DNA from: CAMLOF01 sp966692625
Lineage (GTDB): Bacteria > Pseudomonadota > Gammaproteobacteria > Burkholderiales > Burkholderiaceae_C
Direction: 5' to 3'
Length of the DNA: 5,976 nt
NCBI GenBank assembly: GCA_966692625.1
Contig: CBKZAG010000204.1
Span: 1 to 5,976, forward strand
Shown: in pieces, positions 1 to 5,976 of the stretch
How the letters are laid out: each line of letters begins with the position of its first letter
How positions within the stretch are numbered: the first letter of the stretch is position 1
The notes under the pieces: generated by a model
Database searches by the model: none
What the model saw: only the letters and a program-made list of their open reading frames with translations
What the model was told of the DNA's origin: nothing
Translations under genes and position numbers: made by a program

Positions 1-872
1 GCGGGCAGGTGGTGCGCCTCGTCCAGCACCAGCAGGCAGTTGTCCAGCTCGGGCAGCAGGCGCGAGCCCAGGGACGACAGCAGCAGGTCGTGATTGACGA
101 CGATGACCTGCGCCCCCACCAGCGCCTTGCGCTGCTCGTAGTAGCTGCACTGGTTGTACGCCGGGCAGTGGCGCGCGGTGCAAGAGCTGGACTCGGCAGC
201 CACGGCAGCCCACCAGGCGGCCTCGGGTGGCTGTGCCAGGGTGTCGCGGTCGCCGTCCCAGCGGCCTTTTTCCAAGTCGTGCGCCAGGCCTGCGTACCAG
301 GTGGTGCGCTCGGCCAGTTCTTGTTCTGCGCTCAGGCTGCGTGCAGCGCCACCTCCGCTCCAGCGGCGCGCGGCGGCGGCCTCCTCGGCAAACAGGTCGT
401 CATCCACGGCCCATTCGTCATCGTCGGCGCCGCTGGCCCAACGGTCCAGCTTGAGCTTGCAGACGTAGCGCCCGCGCCCCTTGGCCAGGGCAAAGCGGAA
501 GGGCTGCGGCAGGCTCTTGGCCAGCGCGGGCAGGTCTTTGTGGACGAGCTGCTCCTGCAGCGCCACGGTGGCGGTGGAGATCATCACACGCGTGTTGCGC
601 GCCAGCGCCAGCACGATGGCGGGCACGCTATAGGCCAGCGACTTGCCCACGCCCGTACCGGCCTGGATGACGGCAATGGAACGCGCAGGTTCCAGGGCCT
701 CGATGGGGCCGTCCTCGTCCTCGGGGGGCTTGCCCCGGTCGGCCTCGGCGAAGGTGCAGGCAAACTGTTCGGTCATCCGGCGCTGGCCCGCGCGCGGGCG
801 CAGGCCGCTGCCCGCCTGCACCACCTGGTCGAATACCGTCAATGCCTCCCGGGCCCACGCTGCTTTGTCCAT
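1..872 (-). CDS. dinG: DinG-type ATP-dependent DNA helicase, N-terminal part (cut by the window edge)
   Basis: An XPD/DinG-like superfamily 2 helicase with an iron-sulfur cluster; such enzymes unwind DNA 5' to 3' and act on R-loops, D-loops and other damage-linked structures in the cytoplasm. About 290 residues are present. I see a Q-motif-like GQRRM at 29-33, Walker A AGTGVGKS at 71-78 (Lys77), and the DEAH box at 284-287, just inside the left edge. Between them are four cysteines, 138, 231, 236 and 242, the last three as CTARHC and CPAYNQC; the CX4C and CX5C spacing fits the DinG iron-sulfur domain. The ATG at 872 is the only sensible start before Walker A, but it has no clear Shine-Dalgarno sequence. 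The helicase C-terminal half lies outside the window. It sits 46 bases after urtE on the same strand, so read-through is possible. YoaA is a related alternative, but the cysteine spacing favours DinG. An acidic stretch at 150-159 (DDDEWAVDDD) lies between the first and second cysteines. Confidence 0.9.
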   Translation of the reverse strand, partial: MDKAAWAREALTVFDQVVQAGSGLRPRAGQRRMTEQFACTFAEADRGKPPEDEDGPIEALEPARSIAVIQAGTGVGKSLAYSVPAIVLALARNTRVMISTATVALQEQLVHKDLPALAKSLPQPFRFALAKGRGRYVCKLKLDRWASGADDDEWAVDDDLFAEEAAAARRWSGGGAARSLSAEQELAERTTWYAGLAHDLEKGRWDGDRDTLAQPPEAAWWAAVAAESSSCTARHCPAYNQCSYYEQRKALVGAQVIVVNHDLLLSSLGSRLLPELDNCLLVLDEAHHLP

Positions 873-892
873 GGCGCGGGAGTTTGACACAT

Positions 893-912
893 CGGGCCAC
901 GCTCGCGGCCCG
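893..912 (-). other. Short GC-rich inverted repeat in the urtE-dinG spacer
   Basis: The arms CGGGCC (893-898) and GGCCCG (907-912) are perfect six-base complements around an eight-base loop. The repeat lies just after the urtE stop codon in transcription order. No run of T follows it on the minus strand, so it lacks the second half of an intrinsic terminator. It could be a weak or Rho-assisted end of the urt transcript, or chance in GC-rich DNA. Nothing resembling a convincing -35/-10 promoter for dinG is visible in this 46-base gap. Confidence 0.3.
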
Positions 913-918
913 GCCAGC

Positions 919-1623
919 TCAAATCGCCACCAGCTGCCGTATGCCCTTGGCCGCCATCTCCGCCCCCGGCCCACTGGCCACCACCTCGCCGCGCTCCATC
1001 ACCAGGTAGCTGTCGGCCAGCTCCTCGGCAAAGTCGTAGTACTGCTCCACCAGCACAATGGCCATGGGCTCACCGTTCAGGCCCTCGCGGGCCAGCTTCT
1101 TCAGCACCCGGCCAATGTCCTTGATGATGTTGGGCTGGATGCCTTCGGTGGGTTCGTCCAGCACCAGCAGCTTCGGGCACGGCGCCAGCGCGCGGGCAAT
1201 GGCCAGTTGCTGCTGCTGCCCGCCCGACAGGTCACCGCCCCGGCGGCCCAGCATCTGCTTGAGCACCGGGAACAGCTCGAACAACTGCGGCGGAATGGGG
1301 GTGCCCGCCTTCTTGGTGGCCAGGCCCATCTGCAGGTTCTCGTGCACCGTCAGGCGGGCAAAGATCTCGCGCCCCTGGGGCACATAGCCTATGCCCGCGC
1401 GGGCGCGCTCGTAAGGCGTGGTTTTTTCTATGGGCTGCCCGTCGAAGACGATCTTGCCCGAGCGGATGGGCACCAGCCCCATGAGGGACTTGAGCAGCGT
1501 GGTCTTGCCCACGCCGTTGCGCCCCAACACCACGGTGATTTCGCCTGCCCGGGCTTCAAGGCTCACGCCGCGCAGGATGTGCGAGCCGCTGTAGTACTGG
1601 TGAATGTGGTCGATCTGCAGCAT
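919..1623 (-). CDS. urtE: Urea ABC transporter ATP-binding subunit UrtE
   Basis: One of the two cytoplasmic ATPases of the urea importer, related to LivF of branched-chain amino acid uptake; it pairs with UrtD and couples ATP hydrolysis to transport through UrtB/UrtC. The 234-residue protein matches the usual family length. From this start: Walker A GRNGVGKT at 34-41, Q-loop Gln83 (VPQGR), signature LSGGQ at 132-136, Walker B LLVLDEP at 152-158. The switch position that is usually His is Gln194 (LVEQYY), which is normal in the LivF/UrtE group. The N-terminus, MLQIDHIHQYYSGSHIL, is typical of UrtE. An in-frame ATG two codons earlier (1629) would overlap the urtD stop as ATGA. I prefer 1623 because the GGGAAG at 1630-1635 then stands six bases from the start, whereas it abuts the 1629 ATG. 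It is the last gene of the urt cluster, followed 46 bases later by dinG. Confidence 0.93.
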   Translation of the reverse strand: MLQIDHIHQYYSGSHILRGVSLEARAGEITVVLGRNGVGKTTLLKSLMGLVPIRSGKIVFDGQPIEKTTPYERARAGIGYVPQGREIFARLTVHENLQMGLATKKAGTPIPPQLFELFPVLKQMLGRRGGDLSGGQQQQLAIARALAPCPKLLVLDEPTEGIQPNIIKDIGRVLKKLAREGLNGEPMAIVLVEQYYDFAEELADSYLVMERGEVVASGPGAEMAAKGIRQLVAI

Positions 1624-1625
1624 GC

Positions 1626-2501
1626 TCATCTTCCCAGGTAAACCTCGATCACGCGCTCGTCGGCCTGCACCTGGTCGAGCGTGCCTTCGGCCAGCACCGC
1701 GCCGTCGCACAGCACGGTCACCTTCTCGCTGATGGCGCGGATGAAGCTCATGTCGTGCTCCACCACCATCAAACTGTGCTTGCCCTTGAGGCTGAGGAAC
1801 AGTTCCGCCGTGCGGGCGGTTTCCTCGTCCGTCATGCCCGCCACTGGCTCGTCGAGCAACAGCAGCTTGGGGTCCTGCATCAGCAGCATGCCGATTTCCA
1901 GCCATTGCTTCTGACCGTGGCTCAGGTCGCCGGAACGGCGCGTCACTGCGTCCTTCAGGTGGATGGTCTCCAGCACCTCGGCCAGGCGGTCCTTCTGTTC
2001 ACCGTTGAGCGCAAAGCTCAGGCTGTGCCAGACGCGCTTGTCGGTAGCCAGGGCCAGTTCCAGGTTCTCGAACACGCTGAGTTCCTCGAACACGGTGGGC
2101 TTCTGGAACTTGCGGCCTATGCCCAGCGCGGCAATTTCTGGCTCGCTGTAGCGCAGCAGGTCGATGGTGGAGCCGAAGAACACCGTGCCCTCGTCAGGCC
2201 GGGTCTTGCCGGTGATGATGTCCATCATCGTCGTCTTGCCCGCCCCGTTGGGGCCGATGATGCAGCGGAGCTCGCCCGGGGCGATGTCGAGGCTGAGCTT
2301 GTTGATGGCCTTGAAGCCGTCGAAGCTGACGCTCACGTCCTCCAGGTAGAGGATGCGGCCGTGGGTGGTGTCCACCTCGCCGCGCACCAGCGGGCGCAGG
2401 AAAGCGGCGTTGCGGCCACCGGATTCGGTCTTGCCGTGCGCGGCACGTTCCTGCGCGTGGGCGTAGCGCTCGGCACCGGCTTCCATCAGGTCGGGCGTCA
2501 T
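1626..2501 (-). CDS. urtD: Urea ABC transporter ATP-binding subunit UrtD
   Basis: The second cytoplasmic ATPase of the urea importer, related to LivG. The protein has 291 residues. Walker A GPNGAGKTT is at 83-91, Q-loop Gln133 (KFQKP), signature LSHGQ at 193-197, Walker B LLLLDEP at 213-219, and switch His249 (VVEHD). LSHGQ in place of LSGGQ is common in LivG-like subunits. The ATPase core begins near residue 48 (GRILYLEDVSVSF), so there is a hydrophilic leader of about 45 residues, longer than the roughly 240-250-residue core typical of the family. The start at 2501 is well supported: a strong AAAGGAGG lies six bases upstream, and the ATG overlaps the urtC stop in an ATGA. A Met at codon 6 is a less likely alternative. 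The overlap with urtC implies translational coupling. Confidence 0.94.
   Translation of the reverse strand: MTPDLMEAGAERYAHAQERAAHGKTESGGRNAAFLRPLVRGEVDTTHGRILYLEDVSVSFDGFKAINKLSLDIAPGELRCIIGPNGAGKTTMMDIITGKTRPDEGTVFFGSTIDLLRYSEPEIAALGIGRKFQKPTVFEELSVFENLELALATDKRVWHSLSFALNGEQKDRLAEVLETIHLKDAVTRRSGDLSHGQKQWLEIGMLLMQDPKLLLLDEPVAGMTDEETARTAELFLSLKGKHSLMVVEHDMSFIRAISEKVTVLCDGAVLAEGTLDQVQADERVIEVYLGR
1630..1635 (-). promoter_or_regulatory. Ribosome binding site that decides the urtE start
   Basis: On the minus strand this reads GGGAAG, inside the last codons of urtD. It directly touches the ATG at 1629 (no spacing) but lies six bases from the ATG at 1623. The same six-base spacing is seen for urtB and urtD, so the 1623 start is favoured. 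Confidence 0.5.
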
Positions 2502-3661
2502 GCCTGGCCTCCTTTCTTGGCTTGCAGCTTGTGCATGCCTTTCTTCACCAGGCCCACCACGCCGTGCGGCATGAACAGCGTCACCACAATGAACAGCGCC
2601 CCCAGGAAATACAGCCAGAACTCTGGGAAGCTCACCGTGAGCACGCTCTTGGCGCCGTTGACGATGAAGGCCCCCACGATGGGCCCGATGAGCGAGGCAC
2701 GCCCACCCACCGCCGCCCACACGGCAATCTCGATGCTGGCGGCGGTGCTCATCTCACCTGGGTTGATGATGCCCACCTGCGGCACGTACAGCGCCCCGGC
2801 CACACCGCACATGACGGCAGAGAGCGTCCAGATGGCGAGCTTGTAGGGCAGCGGGTTGTAGCCGCAGAACATGACGCGGCTTTCGGCGTCGCGCACGGCC
2901 TGCAGCACGCGGCCGAACTTGCTGCCCACCAGCCAACGGGCGAACAGGTAGAAGCCCAGCAGCGTCAGCCCCGTCAGCACAAAGAGCGTCATGCGCATCT
3001 CAGGCGTGGCCAGGGGCATGCCCAGGATGCGCTTGAAATCCGTGAAGCCGTTGTTGCCGCCAAAGCCCGTTTCGTTGCGGAAGAACAGCAGCATGGCGGC
3101 GAACGTGAGCGCCTGGGTGATGATGGAAAAGTACACCCCCTTGATGCGCGAGCGGAAGGCGAAGTAGCCGAAGACGAAGGCCACCAGCCCGGGCACCAGC
3201 ACCACCAGCAGCAGCGTGGCCACGAAGCTGTCGCTCAGGGCCCAGTGCCAGGGCAGCTCCTTCCAGTCCAGGAAGACCATGAAGTCCGGCAGGTCGCTCT
3301 GGTAGTTGCCATCGCGCCCGATCTGGCGCATCAGGTACATGCCCATGGCGTAGCCGCCCAGCGCAAAGAACAGGCCGTGGCCCAGGCTCAGGATGCCGGT
3401 GTAGCCCCAGATCAAGTCCATGGCCAGCGCGCAGATGGCGTAGCACATGATCTTGCCCAGCAGGCCGACCATATAGTCGCTCAGGTGGAACGGGCTGCCA
3501 GCGGGCACCCACAGGTTGAGCAGCGGCGCCACCGCGCACACCACCAGCAGCGCCACCAGAATGCTGCCCCAACCGCTGCGTGTGAGCAAGGGGCCTTTGT
3601 TGAACTGCTCGTGCGGCAAGAGCGCCACTGCAGGCAAAGAGGAAATGTTTGTTGTGTTCAT
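2498..3661 (-). CDS. urtC: Urea ABC transporter permease subunit UrtC
   Basis: Inner-membrane permease of the urea importer, LivM-like; with UrtB it forms the channel that receives urea from UrtA. The protein has 387 residues. It starts with a hydrophilic leader of about 30 residues, then hydrophobic segments roughly at 33-52, 64-84, 87-110, 148-168, 176-195, 225-241, 277-293, 310-335 and 349-364. The motif WGYTGILSLGHGLFFALGGY at 85-104 is characteristic of UrtC/LivM permeases. VRDAESRVMFCGYNP at 256-270 resembles the conserved cytoplasmic loop of this family that contacts the ATPases. The tail is basic (KKGMHKLQAKKGG). The start at 3661 follows AAGGGGG at nine bases; the frame stays open further upstream, but that part overlaps urtB and is not credible. 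It begins 20 bases after urtB and overlaps urtD by four bases. Confidence 0.95.
   Translation of the reverse strand: MNTTNISSLPAVALLPHEQFNKGPLLTRSGWGSILVALLVVCAVAPLLNLWVPAGSPFHLSDYMVGLLGKIMCYAICALAMDLIWGYTGILSLGHGLFFALGGYAMGMYLMRQIGRDGNYQSDLPDFMVFLDWKELPWHWALSDSFVATLLLVVLVPGLVAFVFGYFAFRSRIKGVYFSIITQALTFAAMLLFFRNETGFGGNNGFTDFKRILGMPLATPEMRMTLFVLTGLTLLGFYLFARWLVGSKFGRVLQAVRDAESRVMFCGYNPLPYKLAIWTLSAVMCGVAGALYVPQVGIINPGEMSTAASIEIAVWAAVGGRASLIGPIVGAFIVNGAKSVLTVSFPEFWLYFLGALFIVVTLFMPHGVVGLVKKGMHKLQAKKGGQA
2508..2515 (-). promoter_or_regulatory. Strong ribosome binding site of urtD
   Basis: Read on the minus strand this is AAAGGAGG, six bases before the urtD ATG and inside the last codons of urtC. 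It fixes the urtD start at 2501 and would let ribosomes re-initiate, or enter independently, at the overlapping stop/start. Confidence 0.75.
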
Positions 3662-3681
3662 GTGGTTCGTCCCCCTTGGCT

Positions 3682-5313
3682 TCAGGCCTGGCGGCCCTTG
3701 AGGGCGAAGATGCCCTGCGGACGCTTCTGGATGAAGATGATGATGAACACCAGCACGGCGATCTTGGCCAGCACCGCGCCAGCCCACCCTTCCAGGAACT
3801 TGTTGAGAATGCCCAGCCCCAGTGCGGCATACACCGTGCCCGCGAGCTGCCCCACGCCGCCCAGCACCACCACCATGAAGGAGTCCACGATGTAGCTCTG
3901 GCCCAGGTCCGGCCCCACGTTGCCCACCTGGCTCAGGGCCGCGCCCGCCAGCCCGGCAATGCCCGACCCCAGCGCAAAGGCGTAGGTGTCCACCCGCGCC
4001 GTGTTCACGCCCATGCACGAGGCAATGGGGCGGTTTTGCGTGACGCCGCGCACGAACAGGCCCAGGCGTGTTTTGCTGATGAGCAGCGTGACTGCCACCA
4101 ACACCGCCAGCGCAAAGCCGATGATGACGATGCGGTTCCACGGCAGCGTGAGGTTGCCCATCAGCACCACACCGCCACTCATCCAGCCGGGGTTTTCCAC
4201 GCCAACGTTCTGCGCGCCGAACAGGCTGCGCACACCCTGCATCAGCACCAGGCTGATGCCCCAGGTGGCCAGCAGCGTTTCCAGCGGGCGGCCGTAGAGG
4301 AAGCGGATGACCGAACGTTCCATGGCCGCGCCCACCAGGGCCGACGCCATGAAAGCCACGGGCAGCGCGGCCAGCAGGTACCAGTCAAATGCGTTGGGCA
4401 GGTACTGGCGGAACAGCCCCTGCACCACATACGTGGCGTAGGCGCCGATCATGATCAGCTCGCCGTGCGCCATGTTGATCACGCCCATCAAGCCGTAGGT
4501 GATGGCCAGGCCGAGAGCGGCCAGCAGCAGGATGGAGCCCAGGCTCACGCCGGTGAACACCTGGCCCAACGTGTCGCTGACCATGAGTGAACGTTCCACC
4601 GCTGCCAGCGACTGCCGCAGTGCGGACTTGACGGTTGCATCCGCCTCTGCCTCAAGCCGTTGCTGCAAGAGCGCCTTCACGATGGTCTGGGTGGCGCCAG
4701 ACAGGGCTTGAGCGGCCTCGGCACGCTGCGCCGGGTCTTCGCTGCTCAAGAGAATGGCCGCGCGGGCCTGGGTCAAGGTCTCGCGCACATCAGGGGCCAA
4801 TTTGGCCGCTGCGTCCGCCTGCAACACCTTGTCGAACAGGGGCAATTGCTCCACGTCGGGTTCTTCAAACGCGCTGGCACGCAAGCGCCGTGCTGCCTCG
4901 CGCTGGCGGGTTGCATCGCCGCCCAGCAGGTCCAGCCCTGCCAGCGCCGTCTGCAGGGCGCCGCGCATGCGGTTGTTCACCATCACGTCTTCTGCGGCAT
5001 CGGTCAAGGGCACGGCTTCGCCGCTGGTGGCGTCCTGCGCGCTGTCGCCATTCACGATCAGCACCTTGCCATCTTGCAGGCGCACCGCTTCGTCGGCCAT
5101 CGCGCGGATGAGCGCTGCCGCACGTTCGTCGCCATCGCCCGCCAGGCGGTTGAGGGTGGCGATGCGGTCACTGCTGTCGCCATCGGCCAGGGCCAACGCG
5201 TCCTCGGGCGTCAGAGCCCAGGCCTGGCCCGCCAGGGTCAGCGCCAGGGTGCATGCCGCCAGGCCGCGCAGCCAAATGTTCTTGTCGAGACTCATGCGTG
5301 GGGGCAGTTTCAT
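3682..5313 (-). CDS. urtB: Urea ABC transporter permease subunit UrtB with periplasmic N-terminal domain
   Basis: Inner-membrane permease of the urea importer, LivH-like, partner of UrtC. The protein has 543 residues, far longer than the roughly 290-residue permease core. Residues 1-33 look like a signal peptide (basic start, hydrophobic LAACTLALTLAG, likely cleavage after AWA at 33). Residues 34 to about 245 are hydrophilic, Ala/Glu/Asp/Arg-rich and probably helical, predicted to be periplasmic. The permease core runs from about 248 to the end, with GLMGVINMAHGELIMIGAY at 274-292, the hallmark of this family, and hydrophobic segments near 252-275, 283-300, 311-332, 396-413, 444-462, 477-500 and 512-528. 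The start at 5313 is supported by GGAAAG six bases upstream; Met7 (5295) has no Shine-Dalgarno sequence. Long UrtB forms of this kind are, as I recall, usual in proteobacteria. The role of the extra domain is not known to me. Confidence 0.95.
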   Translation of the reverse strand: MKLPPRMSLDKNIWLRGLAACTLALTLAGQAWALTPEDALALADGDSSDRIATLNRLAGDGDERAAALIRAMADEAVRLQDGKVLIVNGDSAQDATSGEAVPLTDAAEDVMVNNRMRGALQTALAGLDLLGGDATRQREAARRLRASAFEEPDVEQLPLFDKVLQADAAAKLAPDVRETLTQARAAILLSSEDPAQRAEAAQALSGATQTIVKALLQQRLEAEADATVKSALRQSLAAVERSLMVSDTLGQVFTGVSLGSILLLAALGLAITYGLMGVINMAHGELIMIGAYATYVVQGLFRQYLPNAFDWYLLAALPVAFMASALVGAAMERSVIRFLYGRPLETLLATWGISLVLMQGVRSLFGAQNVGVENPGWMSGGVVLMGNLTLPWNRIVIIGFALAVLVAVTLLISKTRLGLFVRGVTQNRPIASCMGVNTARVDTYAFALGSGIAGLAGAALSQVGNVGPDLGQSYIVDSFMVVVLGGVGQLAGTVYAALGLGILNKFLEGWAGAVLAKIAVLVFIIIFIQKRPQGIFALKGRQA

Positions 5314-5319
5314 CCTAGT

Positions 5320-5325
5320 CTTTCC
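5320..5325 (-). promoter_or_regulatory. Ribosome binding site of urtB
   Basis: On the minus strand this reads GGAAAG, six bases before the ATG at 5313. It supports the longer UrtB N-terminus, which supplies the basic start of the signal peptide, over the Met at codon 7. Confidence 0.5.
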
Positions 5326-5333
5326 GGGAAGCA

Positions 5334-5356
5334 GACGGGGGCAGAGCGCCCCCGTC
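5334..5356 (-). other. Perfect hairpin 1 in the urtA-urtB spacer
   Basis: The arms GACGGGGGC (5334-5342) and GCCCCCGTC (5348-5356) are nine-base perfect complements around a five-base loop. The stem is very GC-rich and should be stable in RNA. No T run follows on the minus strand, so it is not a canonical intrinsic terminator. By its position after the binding-protein gene it may protect the urtA message from 3' decay or reduce read-through into urtB; this role is an inference. Confidence 0.6.
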
Positions 5357-5360
5357 CCAT

Positions 5361-5384
5361 GGAAGGGGCGCCACCACCCCTTCC
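5361..5384 (-). other. Perfect hairpin 2 in the urtA-urtB spacer
   Basis: The arms GGAAGGGG (5361-5368) and CCCCTTCC (5377-5384) are eight-base perfect complements around an eight-base loop. It lies four bases from hairpin 1 and is met first by RNA polymerase, 15 bases after the urtA stop codon. The two stems differ in sequence, so this is not a simple duplication. It probably acts with hairpin 1 on urtA mRNA stability or on read-through. Confidence 0.55.
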
Positions 5385-5399
5385 GTTGTCAAGCCAGCA

Positions 5400-5976
5400 T
5401 CACTTCTTTTCGGGCTCGTCTTTCTTCTTGTCGTTGCCTTCGATGAAGGGGCTCCACGGCTGTGCCTTGACCGGGCCCTTGGTCTTCCACACCACGTTGA
5501 ACTGGCCGTCGGCCTTCACCTCGCCAATGAACACCGGCTTGTGCAGGTGGTGGTTCTTCGGGTCCATGGTCGACATGAAGCCGCCCGGCGCCTTGAAGGT
5601 CTGACCGGCCATGGCAGCAATCACCTTGTCCACGTCCGTGGTCTTGGCCTTCTCCACGGCCTGCTTCCACATGTAGATGCCGATGTAGGTGGCCTCCATC
5701 GGGTCGTTGGTCAGCGGCTTGTCCTTGTGGCCGGCAATGCCCTTGGCCTTGGCGTAGGCGGCCCACTTCTTGGTGAACTCGTCGTTGGTGGGGTTCTTCA
5801 CGCTCATGAAGTAGTTCCACGCGGCCAGGTGACCCACCAGAGGCTTGGTGTCCACGCCGCGCAGTTCCTCTTCACCCACGCTGAAGGCCACCACCGGCAC
5901 GTCGGTCGCCTTCAGGCCCTGGTTGCCCAGTTCCTTGTAGAAGGGCACGTTGGAGTCGCCGTTGATGGTGGAGACC
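5400..5976 (-). CDS. urtA: Urea ABC transporter substrate-binding protein UrtA, C-terminal part (cut by the window edge)
   Basis: The periplasmic urea-binding protein that delivers urea to UrtB/UrtC. Only the last 191 residues are present; the start, signal peptide and promoter lie beyond the right edge. The visible part opens with VSTINGDSNVPFYKELGNQG and continues with AFSVGEEELRGVD, GHLAAWNYFMSV, DPMEATYIGIYMWKQAVEKA and MDPKNHHLHKPVFIGEV, a pattern I recognise from UrtA proteins (type I periplasmic-binding fold, related to the amide-binding AmiC/FmdD group). The protein ends in a charged Lys/Glu/Asp tail (NDKKKDEPEKK). The frame has no stop up to the edge, so an internal GTG at 5948 is not a start. 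Full UrtA proteins have about 400-430 residues, so a little under half is seen. FmdD-type amide binding is the main alternative, but the complete urtBCDE set downstream favours urea. Confidence 0.93.
   Translation of the reverse strand, partial: VSTINGDSNVPFYKELGNQGLKATDVPVVAFSVGEEELRGVDTKPLVGHLAAWNYFMSVKNPTNDEFTKKWAAYAKAKGIAGHKDKPLTNDPMEATYIGIYMWKQAVEKAKTTDVDKVIAAMAGQTFKAPGGFMSTMDPKNHHLHKPVFIGEVKADGQFNVVWKTKGPVKAQPWSPFIEGNDKKKDEPEKK

Noticed and set aside
9..887. Long open frame on the plus strand opposite dinG
   Set aside because: It is antisense to a well-supported helicase gene, is rich in Gln/His/Arg/Ala typical of high-GC shadow frames, and shows no recognisable domain.
1729..1764. Presence of His in UrtD but Gln in UrtE at the ATPase switch position, as a possible degenerate site
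   Set aside because: Gln at this position is the normal state in LivF/UrtE-type subunits, so it is not a defect or a novelty.
919..1905. Longer UrtE beginning near 1905
   Set aside because: The extra 94 residues overlap urtD in another frame and are low-complexity Arg/Gly/His sequence; UrtE homology begins at the Met at 1623.
1755..2846. Long plus-strand open frame opposite urtD and the urtC 3' end
   Set aside because: It spans the junction of two real minus-strand genes, and its composition mirrors their codons; no family resemblance.
2522..3895. 457-residue plus-strand open frame opposite urtC and the urtB 3' end
   Set aside because: Extremely His/Gln/Ala-rich, as expected from the reverse complement of hydrophobic membrane-protein codons; the minus-strand permeases explain the region fully.
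5365..5392. TTGACA on the minus strand at 5387-5392 as a -35 box for urtB
   Set aside because: At the expected distance downstream there is only GC-rich hairpin sequence and no -10-like element.
4660..5604. Plus-strand open frame crossing the urtA-urtB spacer
   Set aside because: It runs through the spacer hairpins and both flanking genes, with no ribosome binding site or domain that I can see.

Overview
The window is high-GC DNA in which every gene I can support lies on the minus strand. In transcription order (right to left) it carries the urea ABC transporter operon urtA (3' end only), urtB, urtC, urtD and urtE, followed by the 5' part of a DinG-type iron-sulfur DNA helicase gene. Gene order, GC-rich codon use and the long periplasmic N-terminal domain on UrtB suggest a betaproteobacterium of the Burkholderiales, most likely Comamonadaceae (Acidovorax-like). 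That placement is an inference from general resemblance, not from a search.

Layout: 5400-5976 is the C-terminal part of UrtA, the periplasmic urea-binding protein. Positions 5314-5399 form an 86-base spacer with two perfect tandem inverted repeats. Positions 3682-5313 encode UrtB, a permease with a signal peptide and a roughly 210-residue extra N-terminal domain. After 20 bases comes UrtC (2498-3661), the second permease. urtC overlaps urtD (1626-2501) by four bases (ATGA). urtD and urtE (919-1623) also meet at an ATGA, but ribosome-binding-site spacing suggests urtE starts six bases further on. After 46 bases, dinG begins at 872 and runs off the left edge just after its DEAH box.

Together the urt products form a branched-chain-amino-acid-type (HAAT family) importer. 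UrtA captures urea in the periplasm, UrtB and UrtC form the membrane channel, and UrtD and UrtE hydrolyse ATP in the cytoplasm. The system supplies nitrogen as urea, which would need urease or urea amidolyase encoded elsewhere. DinG resolves unusual DNA structures and has no evident functional tie to urea uptake; its position may simply mean it is downstream on the same strand.

I see no tRNA, rRNA, CRISPR array, insertion sequence or phage gene. The long open frames on the plus strand are high-GC shadows of the minus-strand genes. I found no undescribed system. The points worth a second look are the tandem hairpins between urtA and urtB, the UrtB and UrtD N-terminal extensions, the urtE start, and the acidic insert in the helicase.
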